From assembly GCA_027922465.2 (NCBI GenBank), contig BQMF02000334.1, positions 1-64,000 on the forward strand: a DNA stretch of 64,000 bases, written 5' to 3'. A model generated the notes under the pieces. The model had not been told where the DNA came from, made no database searches, and saw nothing but the letters and a program-made list of their open reading frames with translations. This DNA is from Turritopsis dohrnii. Taxonomy: Eukaryota > Cnidaria > Hydrozoa > Anthoathecata > Oceaniidae. Every line of letters begins with the position of its first letter. The first letter of the stretch is position 1. This document shows positions 48,832 to 59,732 of this stretch, one piece after another. Made by a program: the position numbers and the translations under genes.

Positions 48832-48955
48832 GGCGTTGGTTTTAGCCGTTCACGTAATTGGTCGTTGGTTTTAGTCGTTGGTTTCGGGCGTTCGTACAAT
48901 TGGTCGTTGGTTTTGGTCGTTGGTTTTAGGCGTTCGTACAACTGCAAATGGTTGA
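48832..48955. repeat. TTGGTCGTTGGTTTT minisatellite
   Basis: Two and a half copies of a unit of about 48 bp built from 'cgttggtttt' and 'gggcgttcgtacaattggtc'. It shares TTGGTCGT with the 27-bp repeat 150 bp to the left. Confidence 0.85.
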
Positions 48956-49406
48956 AAAGTCTTAAATGTTCCAAGTAATAGCATCTTTGCTGCAATATTC
49001 CAACAACTAATGACAATTTTCCATTAAATATATATATTTTTGAAATCGCCAAAGAATAAAGTTTCCAATGATATAAAAATCAAATATATGTGACCTTTGT
49101 ATAAAAAGTTTGTTTTTTTCATCTTCTGTTTTCTTCATGTTCTTTCAAAAGTATTCACACTATTTTGAAACAGACTTTAGTGACATACGCAACTACTGTT
49201 GTTTAGAGCGTTTCACAACATAATTTATTGTCTCTGTAATGATATCGTATTGTTTTATATAATTACTTTTAATCATTTAAGTATTGTTAGATGAACACAA
49301 AATATTAATAGCGGTTATGTGGAAGTATTATGCCGCGTTTCCTAGGTATTATTCTTTATTGAAGGACGTTTGAACTTCGAAGCACACGAATTCAAAATAA
49401 AATAAA

Positions 49407-51436
49407 ATGGCAAAATTATCACCAGAAGCTTTCACTGCTTGGCAACGTAAACGAAAACACACTACTATAGTTTTTGCATTCCAATCATTCCTTCTTGGAG
49501 TACAGTGTGTCCACCAAAAATGTATCGGCTCGTAAAACGTAAATTAACATTCTCACGATTTTTTATAGAAACTTTACTAGAACTTAGATTTTCTTTGTTG
49601 TTTCTTTTGACATTGAAACTACCGGAACGCTTTTTTACAATAGAAGGTAGTTGATAGAAGAATTTCTCAACAATGCATTTCTTTTTACTTTTGGGAACAG
49701 AGGAACAACAGAATTTATTGTGAACAAAATATTTGCAATAAAAAAGCTTATTGTCACAAAAAGATACATTTTATGAAAATAAAACTTTAAAGTGAATCTA
49801 TCAAGTTTTGCTGGGGGAATAATTTTCACCATAACAATCAATGTTTTGTTATAAAATAAACAGAGCAGTATTAATAATAAAAATTTCATAAGTTACTACT
49901 ATCTCCCAAAAGTAAAAAGAAATGCATTGTTGAGAAATTCGTCTGTTAACTACCTTCCATTGTTAAGAAACGTTCCGGTAGTTTCAATCTCAAAAGAAAT
50001 AACAAAGAAAATTTAAGTTCTAGTAAAAATTCTATAAAAAATTGTGAGAATGTTAATTTATGTTTTACGAGCCGATACATTTTTGGTGGACACACTGTAG
50101 AACCATGTGGATTATAACGCTTTGGTTGTATCTAAAAGATGTTGTCAAAACTAGCCAACCGAAAGTTTTTTACGGAGTAATATCGGTGGGTTATCTGACT
50201 GTATCGATAATAGTGACACCTCCTATCGGTAGAATAGCAGATCGTCTCAAATGCGTCAAGTTATTGTTTATATGTTGCAATATAGTGCTTGCAATTGGAA
50301 ATATAGTTTATGCCTTGCCGCATTCAGTATGGCTAGTAGTCATGGGGCGTTCTATTGCTGGAACAGCGGATTCATTAAGGGCGGTGATATCTGGTGAACT
50401 GGCCAGATGCTATCCTTCAGATCAACTTTCATCAAAGTTATCCATAATAGGAATGTCATTCAACGTTGGTGTAGTTCTCGGTCCAGGCATAACCATGATT
50501 TTCAAAAATGTGGACTTCAAGTTAGGAACATGGCGCATTACTTATGAGAACATGCCAGGTGTCTACATGGCATTTTTTGCGATTCTAGCTGTGATATTTT
50601 CATATTTTGGAGTCCATGATATTTCCAAAGAATATAATCTCCGAGCAGATGAATGTTCCAAAGACAATGTAAAAAGCTATTCCACCGAAGAGGACAAACA
50701 TCAGATTCAGATTACCAAGAGCACTTTCCATAATGGAGATGATACTTACACTATCAATATAAAATCCGACGACAAACAACCGCTACTGGTTTCAAATCAG
50801 GTTCAAAATCCATGTAGTATGTGGCTGAAACTTGTGAAAAATTTGGACTGTGCTGTGATTTTGTTTCTTTCGCTATTTACAAGATATATAATTCTTGCAT
50901 GTGATATGTGGGTCCCAATGCTCGTTATCGATGTAATGAAATGGAATGCCATTCAAATGAATTTCATTATATTCGGAGCAGCAGTTGGTTGCTTGTTGCT
51001 ATTAATTTTCCTAATTTTTAAGCCATTATCAGACAGAAGTTTATTTAGCTTGGCAGTGTTTTCCACTTTTTCTTTAAGTATACTGTTGTCAGTATTTGCC
51101 GTTCTATCAAGTTTTCCGAATGTCTTACCATTAAGTATTGTGCTTTGGGCGTTGTTTTGTGTATCTTTCGCCTTGATTGTTATCAGTGAAGAAATTTTCT
51201 TGATATCTTGTTTAGCAAAATTGGTAGATTCTAGAATTCAGTCGTTCACAGAGGGCGTTCGATTAAATTTTTCTAGGATAGGGGCTTTGGTATCTGTGTC
51301 AACGTCACCGTTGATTTTTGATCATGTTGTTCTCTTTACTTGCGTTTACTCTGCCGTGGCTTTGATTTGTGTGGTGGTAATGTTGTACCGGAGAAAGATA
51401 TTAAGCAACCCACGGATTTGTGTCAGTGAGTATTGA
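49407..51436 (+). CDS. MFS transporter (MFSD8-like), interrupted by a transposon-intron
   Basis: The ATG at 49407 gives MAKLSPEAFTAWQRKRK and a hydrophobic FAFQSFLLGV. Coding resumes at 50101 with MWIITLWLYLKDVV and runs open to TGA at 51436. Using donor GT at 49505-49506 and acceptor AG at 50099-50100, the parts join in frame to 477 residues. About 12 hydrophobic helices are visible, with MFS motif-A-like TPPIGRIADRLKC between helices 2 and 3, GRSIAGTADSLRAV, and GVVLGPGI in helix 5. A hydrophilic loop of about 65 residues (around residues 195-260) splits the two halves. Best likeness is to MFSD8/CLN7-type lysosomal carriers, which are expanded in invertebrates; the substrate is unknown. No other intron is present. 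AATAAA occurs at 51904-51909. Confidence 0.82.
49503..50098. mobile_element. Inverted-repeat element forming the only intron of the MFS gene
   Basis: Arms of about 200 bp (49503-49705 and 49905-50098) are inverse copies with scattered differences. The ends are CAGTGTGTCCACCAAAAATG and its inverse, each flanked by TA (49501-49502 and 50099-50100 read as 'ta'/'ag' around the junction). This is the layout of a Tc1/mariner-type MITE. The GT of GTGTGTCC inside the left end serves as splice donor. At the right, the duplicated TA or host G supplies the acceptor AG directly after CACACTGT. Confidence 0.75.
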
Positions 51437-52659
51437 TAAAGCGCGAACACAAACAAAATTAGTGAATTAAAGTTCAACATCACATACGATAAAAGTGATA
51501 AATTGCTAATAGTAATTTTTATGAAAACGAACATTAATTAAAAGTAAGTCAGTGCTGATGCAGGCTGAATTCTCCTAACCTTTTATTCTCAGGAATTTCT
51601 TACCATTATTTTTATTTGTGTTTTGTAATTAGCGACGTTTTCTGTATGTATCAATTTGAATTTAAAATGAAATTTGAAACTTGATCCTAAAAGATTTTTC
51701 AATCAAACTACTGTTATTTTTTATCGTATTGTTTTCGTACTCTCCGTGCTCTCCTCCAGATTTCATAATTTATGTTTTCTTTCACATAAGGGTGTAAATT
51801 CCTATAAAATTGCGATAATGGAGAGCCCAATTATCCTATTAATGTTGGAACTTTGGAATCAGTCTAAGTAATTGCTACCATTTACGTATTAAATTATTGC
51901 TGAAATAAATTGTTTAAAACTTACGGAGATATTGGAGCTATGTGCATCGGCTAGATGATTTTCACTCTGTATTTCTAAAAGATGTATATTGATCAAAGGC
52001 ATTTCGAAAATTGCAGAGGAGTTCATGTATAAAATTTTTGTTTTCAGTCTGTATTACAAAATAGGAAAATTTGCACTTCTCCTTTTATGCTTTTACAGCC
52101 AACACTCTCCTCCATAAATTTCGACATGCAACTTGTTATTTGTCTCTACTGAGAGATTACAACGATCAGAAAACGTTTTGATCTTTATTTATTTATTTTT
52201 TTATTTTGTTGTAGATTTTTTGGTCAATAGGAAGTAATGAATCCACATTAGAATGTAGCGTCCCCAATTTTGTTTCAGTTCATATCTATCAGTCCATTAG
52301 TAGCCGGCATGCGCAAACCTCTTACTCGAGTTTCTTGTCTTTTTGATATACAGAAAGAAGAAGATGGCCTCTTCTCCAGGTTGGTTACGCACCTTTGGAA
52401 ATTGCTGCTTCACGGCCATCCACGTGGACCATACCAGATGCAAACATGAATATAGCGAGTACATCGAATACATATAATATCGTAATATCGAGGTAATATC
52501 GAGCAAAACTTCTGAATAAGAGATGTTTTGCAAGAAGTAAAGTGAATTTTCAACTGCTGCATAATCGAAATCACAAAACGCAAATTCACACCTTGAATTT
52601 AAATTTGCATCCGTGAATAGACATTCCAAATACTTTCACTATTTTCTTCTTTTATAAAC
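51437..52659. other. Intergenic; 3' UTR of the MFS gene, no other gene
   Basis: AATAAA at 51904 probably ends the MFS transcript. The minus-strand frame 52629-52297 looks protein-like at its end but carries no family signature. No repeat of note. Confidence 0.45.
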
Positions 52660-53036
52660 CATTTTGACAAGGCAGTATGCAAAAATTTCATGCTTTTTAA
52701 AAAGACTTTATGTACGTGATTCTTTAATAACATTATACTTTCGCATGGTCAAATTTCAATTGTTTTATGGTTTTATCAAATTGAATTTCTAAAAATTTAA
52801 GTTTTCTTACTTTTTCTAATTTTTATCTCATCAATCTGCAATTCATGAATTTTAGACATTGCATTCACTTCTTCTGTATGAGAGGTGTCGCTCTCGTATT
52901 GTTCGGTGATTAACAGAGATTTCTCTTCTTCGAGATGGACAATTGATGCTTGAAGATTTTCATTTTTATCCATCAGACGTATAGTTTCATATTTTGATAT
53001 CACTTCACCATCATCAGCTTTCTTGTAAAGATTAAT
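52660..53036 (-). pseudogene. Pseudogene copy of the coiled-coil gene, left arm
   Basis: Read on the minus strand, it matches the middle and end of the coiled-coil protein at 56423-57702: ADDGEVISKYETIRL..., IVHLEEEKSLLITEQYESDT, KIHELQIDEIKI, then near 52690 a remnant of VFLQNMKFLH as KVFLKSMKFLH. It has a stop after KKT, a deletion of the SASQLDKTIQEL-type segment boundary, and no start. It is back-to-back with a plus-strand copy beginning at 53041. Confidence 0.85.
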
Positions 53037-53040
53037 CAAC

Positions 53041-53445
53041 CCCTACTTCTGTTTGAGTAAGTCGTCTTCAGAAAGGCAGAAGAAGTTGATTGACCTTTAC
53101 CAGCAAGCTGATGATGATGAAAAGACATCGAAATATGAAATTATACTACTGAGGGATAAGAATGAAATCTCTAAGCATCAGTTGCTCATCTCGAAGAAGA
53201 AAAAGCTCGGTTGATCACCGAACAATATGAGATTGACACATCTCAAACACAAGAAACGAATGCAATATCTAGAATTCATGAATTACAAATTTACGAGATG
53301 AAATTAGATAAAGTAAGAAAACTTCGATTTGATAAAACCACGTGAAAGTATAATGCCACTGAAGAATCAAGTGCATAAAGCCTTCTTACAAAACATGAAG
53401 TTTTTGCATACTACATCATTGAACACCTTTTTCTACGCTATTTTA
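53041..53445 (+). pseudogene. Pseudogene copy of the coiled-coil gene, right arm
   Basis: The plus strand reads LIDLYQQADDDEKTSKYEII and then, after frameshifts, TEQYEIDTSQTQETNAISRI, HELQIYEMKLDKVRKLRFD and, near 53385, AFLQNMKFLH. It pairs as an inverted repeat with 52660-53036 and shares lesions with it (both read 'aaagtaagaaaactt' where the parent continues in frame, and both have 'gaaagtataatg' further on). One inactive copy was therefore duplicated in inverted orientation. Confidence 0.85.
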
Positions 53446-56422
53446 TATGACGTCAAATTTTTCTGATCAATATCTATAATGGACGTTTAAAGATGGCTGG
53501 AAAGATAAAACACAATTATTAAGAATAAAAAATATCGTCAAAATAAAAGACAAATTTTAGAGGATGAAGCTTCTGTCAATGTTTTTTATTATCAAGCTGA
53601 TAACCCAAATTAACACTTATACAGACTTATATAGCTGCATCTCCGTTTCTCTAATACACCCATTACTCAAACCTTTTATCATCATAAACAAATAAACGTA
53701 TTCAAGTAAAAACATACAGATATAAGAAATAAACAACCCCCAGTTCACGCTTCTGTAATCATCAGATGTACTAAAGAAAATGAATAAAATGCGTACATGA
53801 TAAATTTCATTACGTTACGTTTGAAGGGATATACTTAATACTCATGAGGTTAAACCTGTTGGCATGGCAACATGTCGAGTTAGATAGATCTTCTTTTCAA
53901 CAGTTTAATTTAGCTTGTTGGGATGTGATATTTCTCTCTCCGAAAAAAGACTGCAAGATTCACTGCCGATGATTACCTGTGTCTACACTGCCGCAAGAGT
54001 ATCATATTACACGTTTCGTCATGAAAACAATTCTCGTGCTTTCAATTAAACAGCGTATTTTGACCTATTAAGTACTTCTAGCTAGTAGTAAAACCATCAC
54101 CAAGACCTTGTTTGGAAAGATGTACTACATTAACGACGAAAACTTTCGACAGGAAAACATCCCACGATAGAGAACCCTTGTGGAAACGTTAAGGGTTGAA
54201 ATCTCAAACGAACTCTATCATTGTGAGTGTATTCGGAACAAAAGCAGAACAGCATCTTTTGAGGAATATCTCTGACAAGGCAGGATCTTATTAAAATAAA
54301 AAGTTGCATGACTGATGTGCAATGAATTCTTCATTTTCAAAAGATCGTCGTTCATTCACACTTTTGTAATTATTATTGAAACAAAGGACATCGTTTCGGA
54401 AAGTGCTGCAATACAAAACAGAAAACCTTTAATCTATGCAAATGATGAATAACATCAAACTTTAGCTCACCTTAGCTCTATTCAAATTTCTATTCAATTT
54501 TCAAACAATGAGAATCCATGCGTGTTGCCTCGCCTCATTCTCTTTTATGCAATGTTTATTATTTTTTAACTACTCGGTAAAATTTGAAGTAAAAACCGAA
54601 AATTTTAAATCAAAAACGAGTATACTTAACAAGTTTATTCGTAAAAACAAACATGCTACCCTCATTAGGGCTTCTAAAAGCTACTTTTTTTAGAAAATCG
54701 GAACTGAATTCGTTTTTTCGTTTTTATGCTATAATGAAAAACATATTTTCGACTTTTCATTTCACATACTCGGACGTTTGTTTCATTATTTTACGAACTA
54801 AAAGCGTTTTCAAGTTGTTTTCACGAGTACGACCTCCTAAGGAATATAGAATGTTGTGGTGTAAGGATCGGGACCGAAACTAATTGGCGTCCTCTTAATT
54901 ATGGTCATAAATATTGTTTACACTTTCTTAATTGTCGGCGAATAATTATCACGCCGAAAAAATAAATCTACCAATCAAAATCTCTGGTATATAATAATAG
55001 CACACGTGCACAGCTGTATATTTTTAAGTTTGTAAAAACAATCTTCTATTGTGCAGAGATTGAGTGAGAAAAAAGTTATGTTTCTGCCAAACCAGATTAT
55101 AAAGATATTTGCTATACTTTTACGGAAACCTTCCAGAAAAAGAAGTTGAAGTATATTTCTCCAAATTTAGGCAGTCGGAATATACATTTTATACATAAAT
55201 ATGTTTTTAATGCCATTTATATATATCAAGGCATATTTACGACAAAGCAGTGATGATCTCTGTTTCATCAGAAAGCTGACAGCTTATCCGGAGAACAATT
55301 TGTAAAATTGTTCATGTTCGTTCAAACAGAAATATTTCCACTTCAAAACATACATGTTCATTACGAGAGTCAAGTGTACTTTCGTCAATGTTATTGTCGT
55401 CATTTATATCAACATCAATTTCAAAATCTTCAATATGATTTTACATATTTGTTTAGTTGATCACAAGAAAGCAATGAATACGAATATTAATCTCGTCAAA
55501 TCGTAATACACAAACTTATTTTTCGTTATGTTACCATCTGAATAATTTTAATAATTTTCATAATTATGCAGAATTGATAAAAAGACATTAGCTGAAGTCC
55601 CACATTCTGAAAAATTAACAATAGATCTCGAGATCTGAATTACGACTTTTATTACGGGGAACAATAGACTTCCATATATAGCGCGAAATTTTAAATTTTT
55701 AAAATTCAACTTTGTATACGGAAATTTCATCGATGTTATTCTATCTCTTTTTGTATTTCTATGATTCGACATAATAAATCTTACTTCCTTAGTCCTCAGA
55801 ACCAACCTCGAATCCAGGCTTTCATGCTTTTTCGATGTACCGATGGCTGCCATCCGTATATGGTAAAGGCAATGAACCCTGGATTCGAGATTGCCCGAGA
55901 AATACGCCATTATGATACAATAATTTTTCCTGGTAGTGTTTGCTCAGAAGCGTCACCTCAGCCTATGTTGTTTTTTATATCCAGCGTATTTTAAAAAAAG
56001 GCGCACTTCTTGCATAATTGAGCTCATTGTACTACAGATTTTAATAACAAAAACAAATGAACAGCAACGTTTTCCGAAAGTTTTTCCGTCTAAAATTAAA
56101 AAAGGTGTCCGAAAGTTTGGCCGCCAAAACTTTTTCTACCGAATTTTCAGTCCTTATTTTGAGGTCAAAACAAAGTGTTTACCAGAATTTAAGGAAATGT
56201 GTATAATACCCCTTGTGTTGGATCAAATGTCCAACCAAATACATGTAGAGCCTTTTCCCTCTTCACGAAACACTTAATAACCTCGATAAACTAAAGCAAA
56301 ATTCCCTGGTCATTTGAGATGGGGGAATGGGGAATGAAAAGACGTTTTATATTTAGTGTGTGTGAATACGTCCCAAGTTTTGAAATTATTTACAAATATA
56401 CAAAATAAAAAAAATAAAATGT
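53446..56422. other. Intergenic, no gene recognised
   Basis: AT-rich with many short open frames (54508-54693, 54653-54883, 55548-55910, 55936-56277), none with recognisable domains. A 12-bp inverted pair (ctcgaatccagg / cctggattcgag, near 55807 and 55877) is present. The 'tatatgacgtcaaatt' at 53443 recurs upstream of the coiled-coil gene (57785). Confidence 0.45.
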
Positions 56423-57702
56423 TCATATCAGGGAAATTTCCCCATCAAGGCATAAACAAATGTTTTCGATATCAGCTATAAGTTTTTCTGTCTTGACTTT
56501 GTTTTTAGAAAAGAACTTCTTCTTCTCTTTTAATAAGCCATCGATTATTTCATTATGCAAAAATTTCATATTTTGCAAGAAAACTTGTTGTACGCGATGC
56601 TTCAATGACACTGTGTTGTCATGATCACTTTTTAATTCTTGTATTGTTTTATCCAATTGAGATGCAGAAAACTTTAATTTCCTTTCCTGCTCTAACTTCA
56701 TCTCGTGCATCTGCAATTCGTGAATTCTAGTTATTGAATTCATTTCTTGTATATGAGATGTGTCGATTTCATATTGTTCGGTGGTCAACCGAGCTTTTTC
56801 TTCTTCCAGATGGCTAATTGATGCATGAAGAGATTTGTTTTCCTCCTCAAGTCGTGCGAGTTCATGTTTGGATATTCCTTCCTTATCATTTGCTTTCTGA
56901 AGAAGATCAACCAATTCTTTATCCGATTTCAGTAGATTCTCTTCTAAGGTAGAAGATATATTTTTTTCTTTCGAAAGTTGCTCTTCCAAATCTTTATTTT
57001 CTTTCTCAATTTTTTCAATCTCTTGTTCCTTGGCCACGACTTCCAAACCATCCTTTAGCCATACAGAAGTCAAAAAACGTGATGTCTCCATCCGCATTTC
57101 TTCTTCTTTCTCTTCTATTTCTTCTTTAGCGATAACTATATTTGCAGCGAGTTCTTCGATGATATTTTCTTGCTTAAGGTAGTCATCTTGTTGTTTGTAG
57201 ATGATGTCGTCTTTAAGCGAACTATCCTTAATCAGGAAAGCTATTTGAGATTTCATTTGTTCAACCTGTTTCAATAAATGTGTGTTTTCTTGTCGGCAGT
57301 GATTCACAGTTGAACGTAAATGATCCACCGTTTGAGTATTTTGTAGTGAAAAGTTTTCCATTTTTTCTTTCATCGCAACCATCTTCTCGTTTGTTCTCAT
57401 CATGGCCTGGCGATGATCATTTAAAATTTTCGTTAGTCTATCATTTTCTCCTTGCAACAAAGCATTTTCATGAGCAGCAACCTGAAAACAATAATATTGG
57501 AAATGAAACAACATGGTGAAGATAAAGGTTTTAAAATGTTGAACCAGTTTTCGATTAAATCGAAACTTACTTCCGAATATTCGGATTTGTTGCCATAGTG
57601 ACTGCAATCATTCACCGATATTCCTCGGTTAGTGTCGATGAAGTCCTTTGCTTCACGTTTTCGAGTTTGATTTCGTCGCCTGTTTTTTTGTTTTCCACCC
57701 AT
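56423..57702 (-). CDS. Coiled-coil protein, two exons
   Basis: Exon 1 (57702-57571) encodes a basic head MGGKQKNRRRNQTRKREAKD. It continues with a DTNRGISVNDCSHYG motif. The donor is GTAAGT. Exon 2 (57481-56423) encodes almost continuous heptad-repeat coiled coil (ENALLQGENDRLTKILNDHR..., EIEKIEKENKDLEEQLSKEK) to the stop; total 396 residues in frame. Glu- and Lys-rich, no membrane segment or enzyme motif. The basic head plus short DUF-like lead and long coiled coil recall ciliary or basal-body coiled-coil proteins (e.g. BBOF1/CCDC families), but I cannot assign it to one. It is the parent of the inverted pseudogene pair at 52660-53445. Confidence 0.82.
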
Positions 57703-59732
57703 CTTTATGAAAGGTGTTATCTTGAGTTTGTTTGAAACAAAAGACAAAATCTTACGTCAATTTAAACATTTATATACACACTGTTATATGACGTCAAATT
57801 GCTATGAAAAGTCAAAATCCAAACAAGATTTTAACAGAATTTTATATTTTGTACCATTTTCTTCCAAACATCATCAAAGATCAATAAGCAAGTTTTCGGT
57901 CAAAACCTTGTTACTTTCATCTGGGTAAAGTGAGAAAATGATTGCGCGGTGTCTCGTTTCTTCAAACAAAAACAAGAGACTTTAGACCATAAAGATCTTG
58001 TTTATCGTGTCTTGTTTAGACAAAATATCAGCTAAAAGCGATACTTTCAAAGAACAAATCGTATAAGAATACGCGGGGAAAAAAAGAAATGAAAGAATGA
58101 AGCTACGTGGTTCAGATGAGATTAACAGGATTTCAAATGTGACGCTAATATTGCTGATGGTGGAGATTTTTACCAAGCAATAACAATACTTTGTAATGTA
58201 TACAAATAAGCGAGGCGAAACTTGATCAACAGTATTTTGAAAGTCTAAACATAGAACATTTTCCATTTAGTCGAGCAAATTTGTTGAAAATCACTACGAA
58301 GGAGTTCTTTGCATTCTCCTCATTCACATTTTTGTCAAATGGGCTATTCTTCATCAGAATTCAATCAGAACTCAAGTTTTCTTGCCCGTGATATATCACG
58401 GTACAGCACAGCACTAGACTATTTTTTTTACTCGGATACTAGTGGATTGAAATCGGAAAACAATTCGAAATCCGAAAATAGCGAAAAATTGAAAGTTCAT
58501 AGACGATGATGACGACGACACAAAACCCTATTCCAATCAATACCGTATTTCCTCCAATAAACGCCGCCCTCGATTAAAACGCCGCACTTGTACTTGTATT
58601 GTATTTTATTGGTAAATGAGAATGACTCACTAAAATTTTCTTGTCTGATATCTTACACATTCCAATCGCATAAAAAGGATTCGTCTTGTTCGACTGGTTT
58701 ATTGAAACAGGGAACCGAAGCACAGGATTGAGACCAACCTTCTGAAAATCCTTTTCAAATTTTCGAGTGCGACGTCATCGAAAGCTATGAATGTTTTCAT
58801 GTCGCAGAAGAGACGGTGACAGTGATATTCTTTGAAATGTTTTGTATAATGTGAACATATCTTCTGTGTAAAACATTTCCACATAATCTTTTGCAACGTT
58901 TTTTAGGAAAAGAAAACATTGTTATTTAAAGTCTATTTTTGATCTCGTGCTATAAATGCCGCCCTCTAATGAACGCCGCCTTCTATTTAACGCCGCCGCC
59001 CGGCAGTCAGCTATCTAAAGCCGAATAACACACGTCAACACTTCCTTTCACAACGGTTTTTTTTTGAGTCGGCGCAATTTTCACTAGAGACAGCCTCCAC
59101 CCATCTCATAGAGACAGCCTTCACCCATCTCATTTTCATACATTGTAAAGACTGGTTTAGACCTGGTGATTACGACGATTATAAAAGTCAGTGTAATCGT
59201 CTATAATCGTCTAATGTGAACACTTTTGTTATAAATCGTCATAAATGCCAGGCGATTACGGAGATGAAATATCAAAAATTTAAAGCGTCGAGGCTGCCTT
59301 TTTCTGGGAAACACTGCAAAGGGTAAAAACGTAAGGTCGTTAAAGCACGCTTACTTTTTTCTAAACAGCTTGACTCTCCTCCATAAATCTTACAATTCCA
59401 GGGTATAATTTGGCATCCATATTCGCAACATGTAATCCGAGAAGCTGAAAACCATTGCAGGCTTGGTCTTCTTGCTATTCTTTTGCTATTTTTTTTCGAT
59501 GCGATGTCATGGAAGAATTTAGAAGAAAGACTTCAGTCTTCTTTTCTGTGTTTGTTAAGCACATTTTGCGCGTCCTACAGTTAGTTATGTGAATCGCTGA
59601 ATGGATGACACCTTAGAGGGTATTTTTGGTCACCAGGAGAGTTCGCAATATTGAGACCGTTAAATAATAAATTCGTTGATATTCGATCTTCTGAAAGATA
59701 TTTCCTGTTCGTGTTTGCGAAAGGAATGAATT
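57703..59732. other. Intergenic with GCCGCC-rich repeat fragment
   Basis: It contains the coiled-coil gene promoter on the left. Around 58540-59000 there is a pair of 'aacgccgccctc' blocks: 58543-58590 starts with 'accgtatttcctccaataaa' and 58955-59003 has three 'aacgccgcc' copies. This looks like the two ends of a repeat element of about 460 bp. A 24-bp phrase 'gagacagcctccacccatct' is repeated at 59088 and 59112. No gene was recognised; short open frames are unsupported. Confidence 0.45.

Larger units (their letters stand above)
47202..49406. other. Intergenic with tandem repeats
   Basis: It holds the ABHD gene's 3' UTR at its left end, two minisatellites (48591-48677 and 48832-48955) and otherwise AT-rich sequence. 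No exon was recognised. Confidence 0.5.

Noticed and set aside
48712..49052. Open frames on both strands with repeated RSYNWSLVLVVGF-type sequence
   Set aside because: Products of the TTGGTCGTTGG minisatellite.
52297..52629. 110-codon minus-strand open frame
   Set aside because: No recognisable domain, no splice or poly(A) support.
54508..54883. Overlapping plus-strand open frames
   Set aside because: AT-rich, Lys/Phe-biased, no family features.
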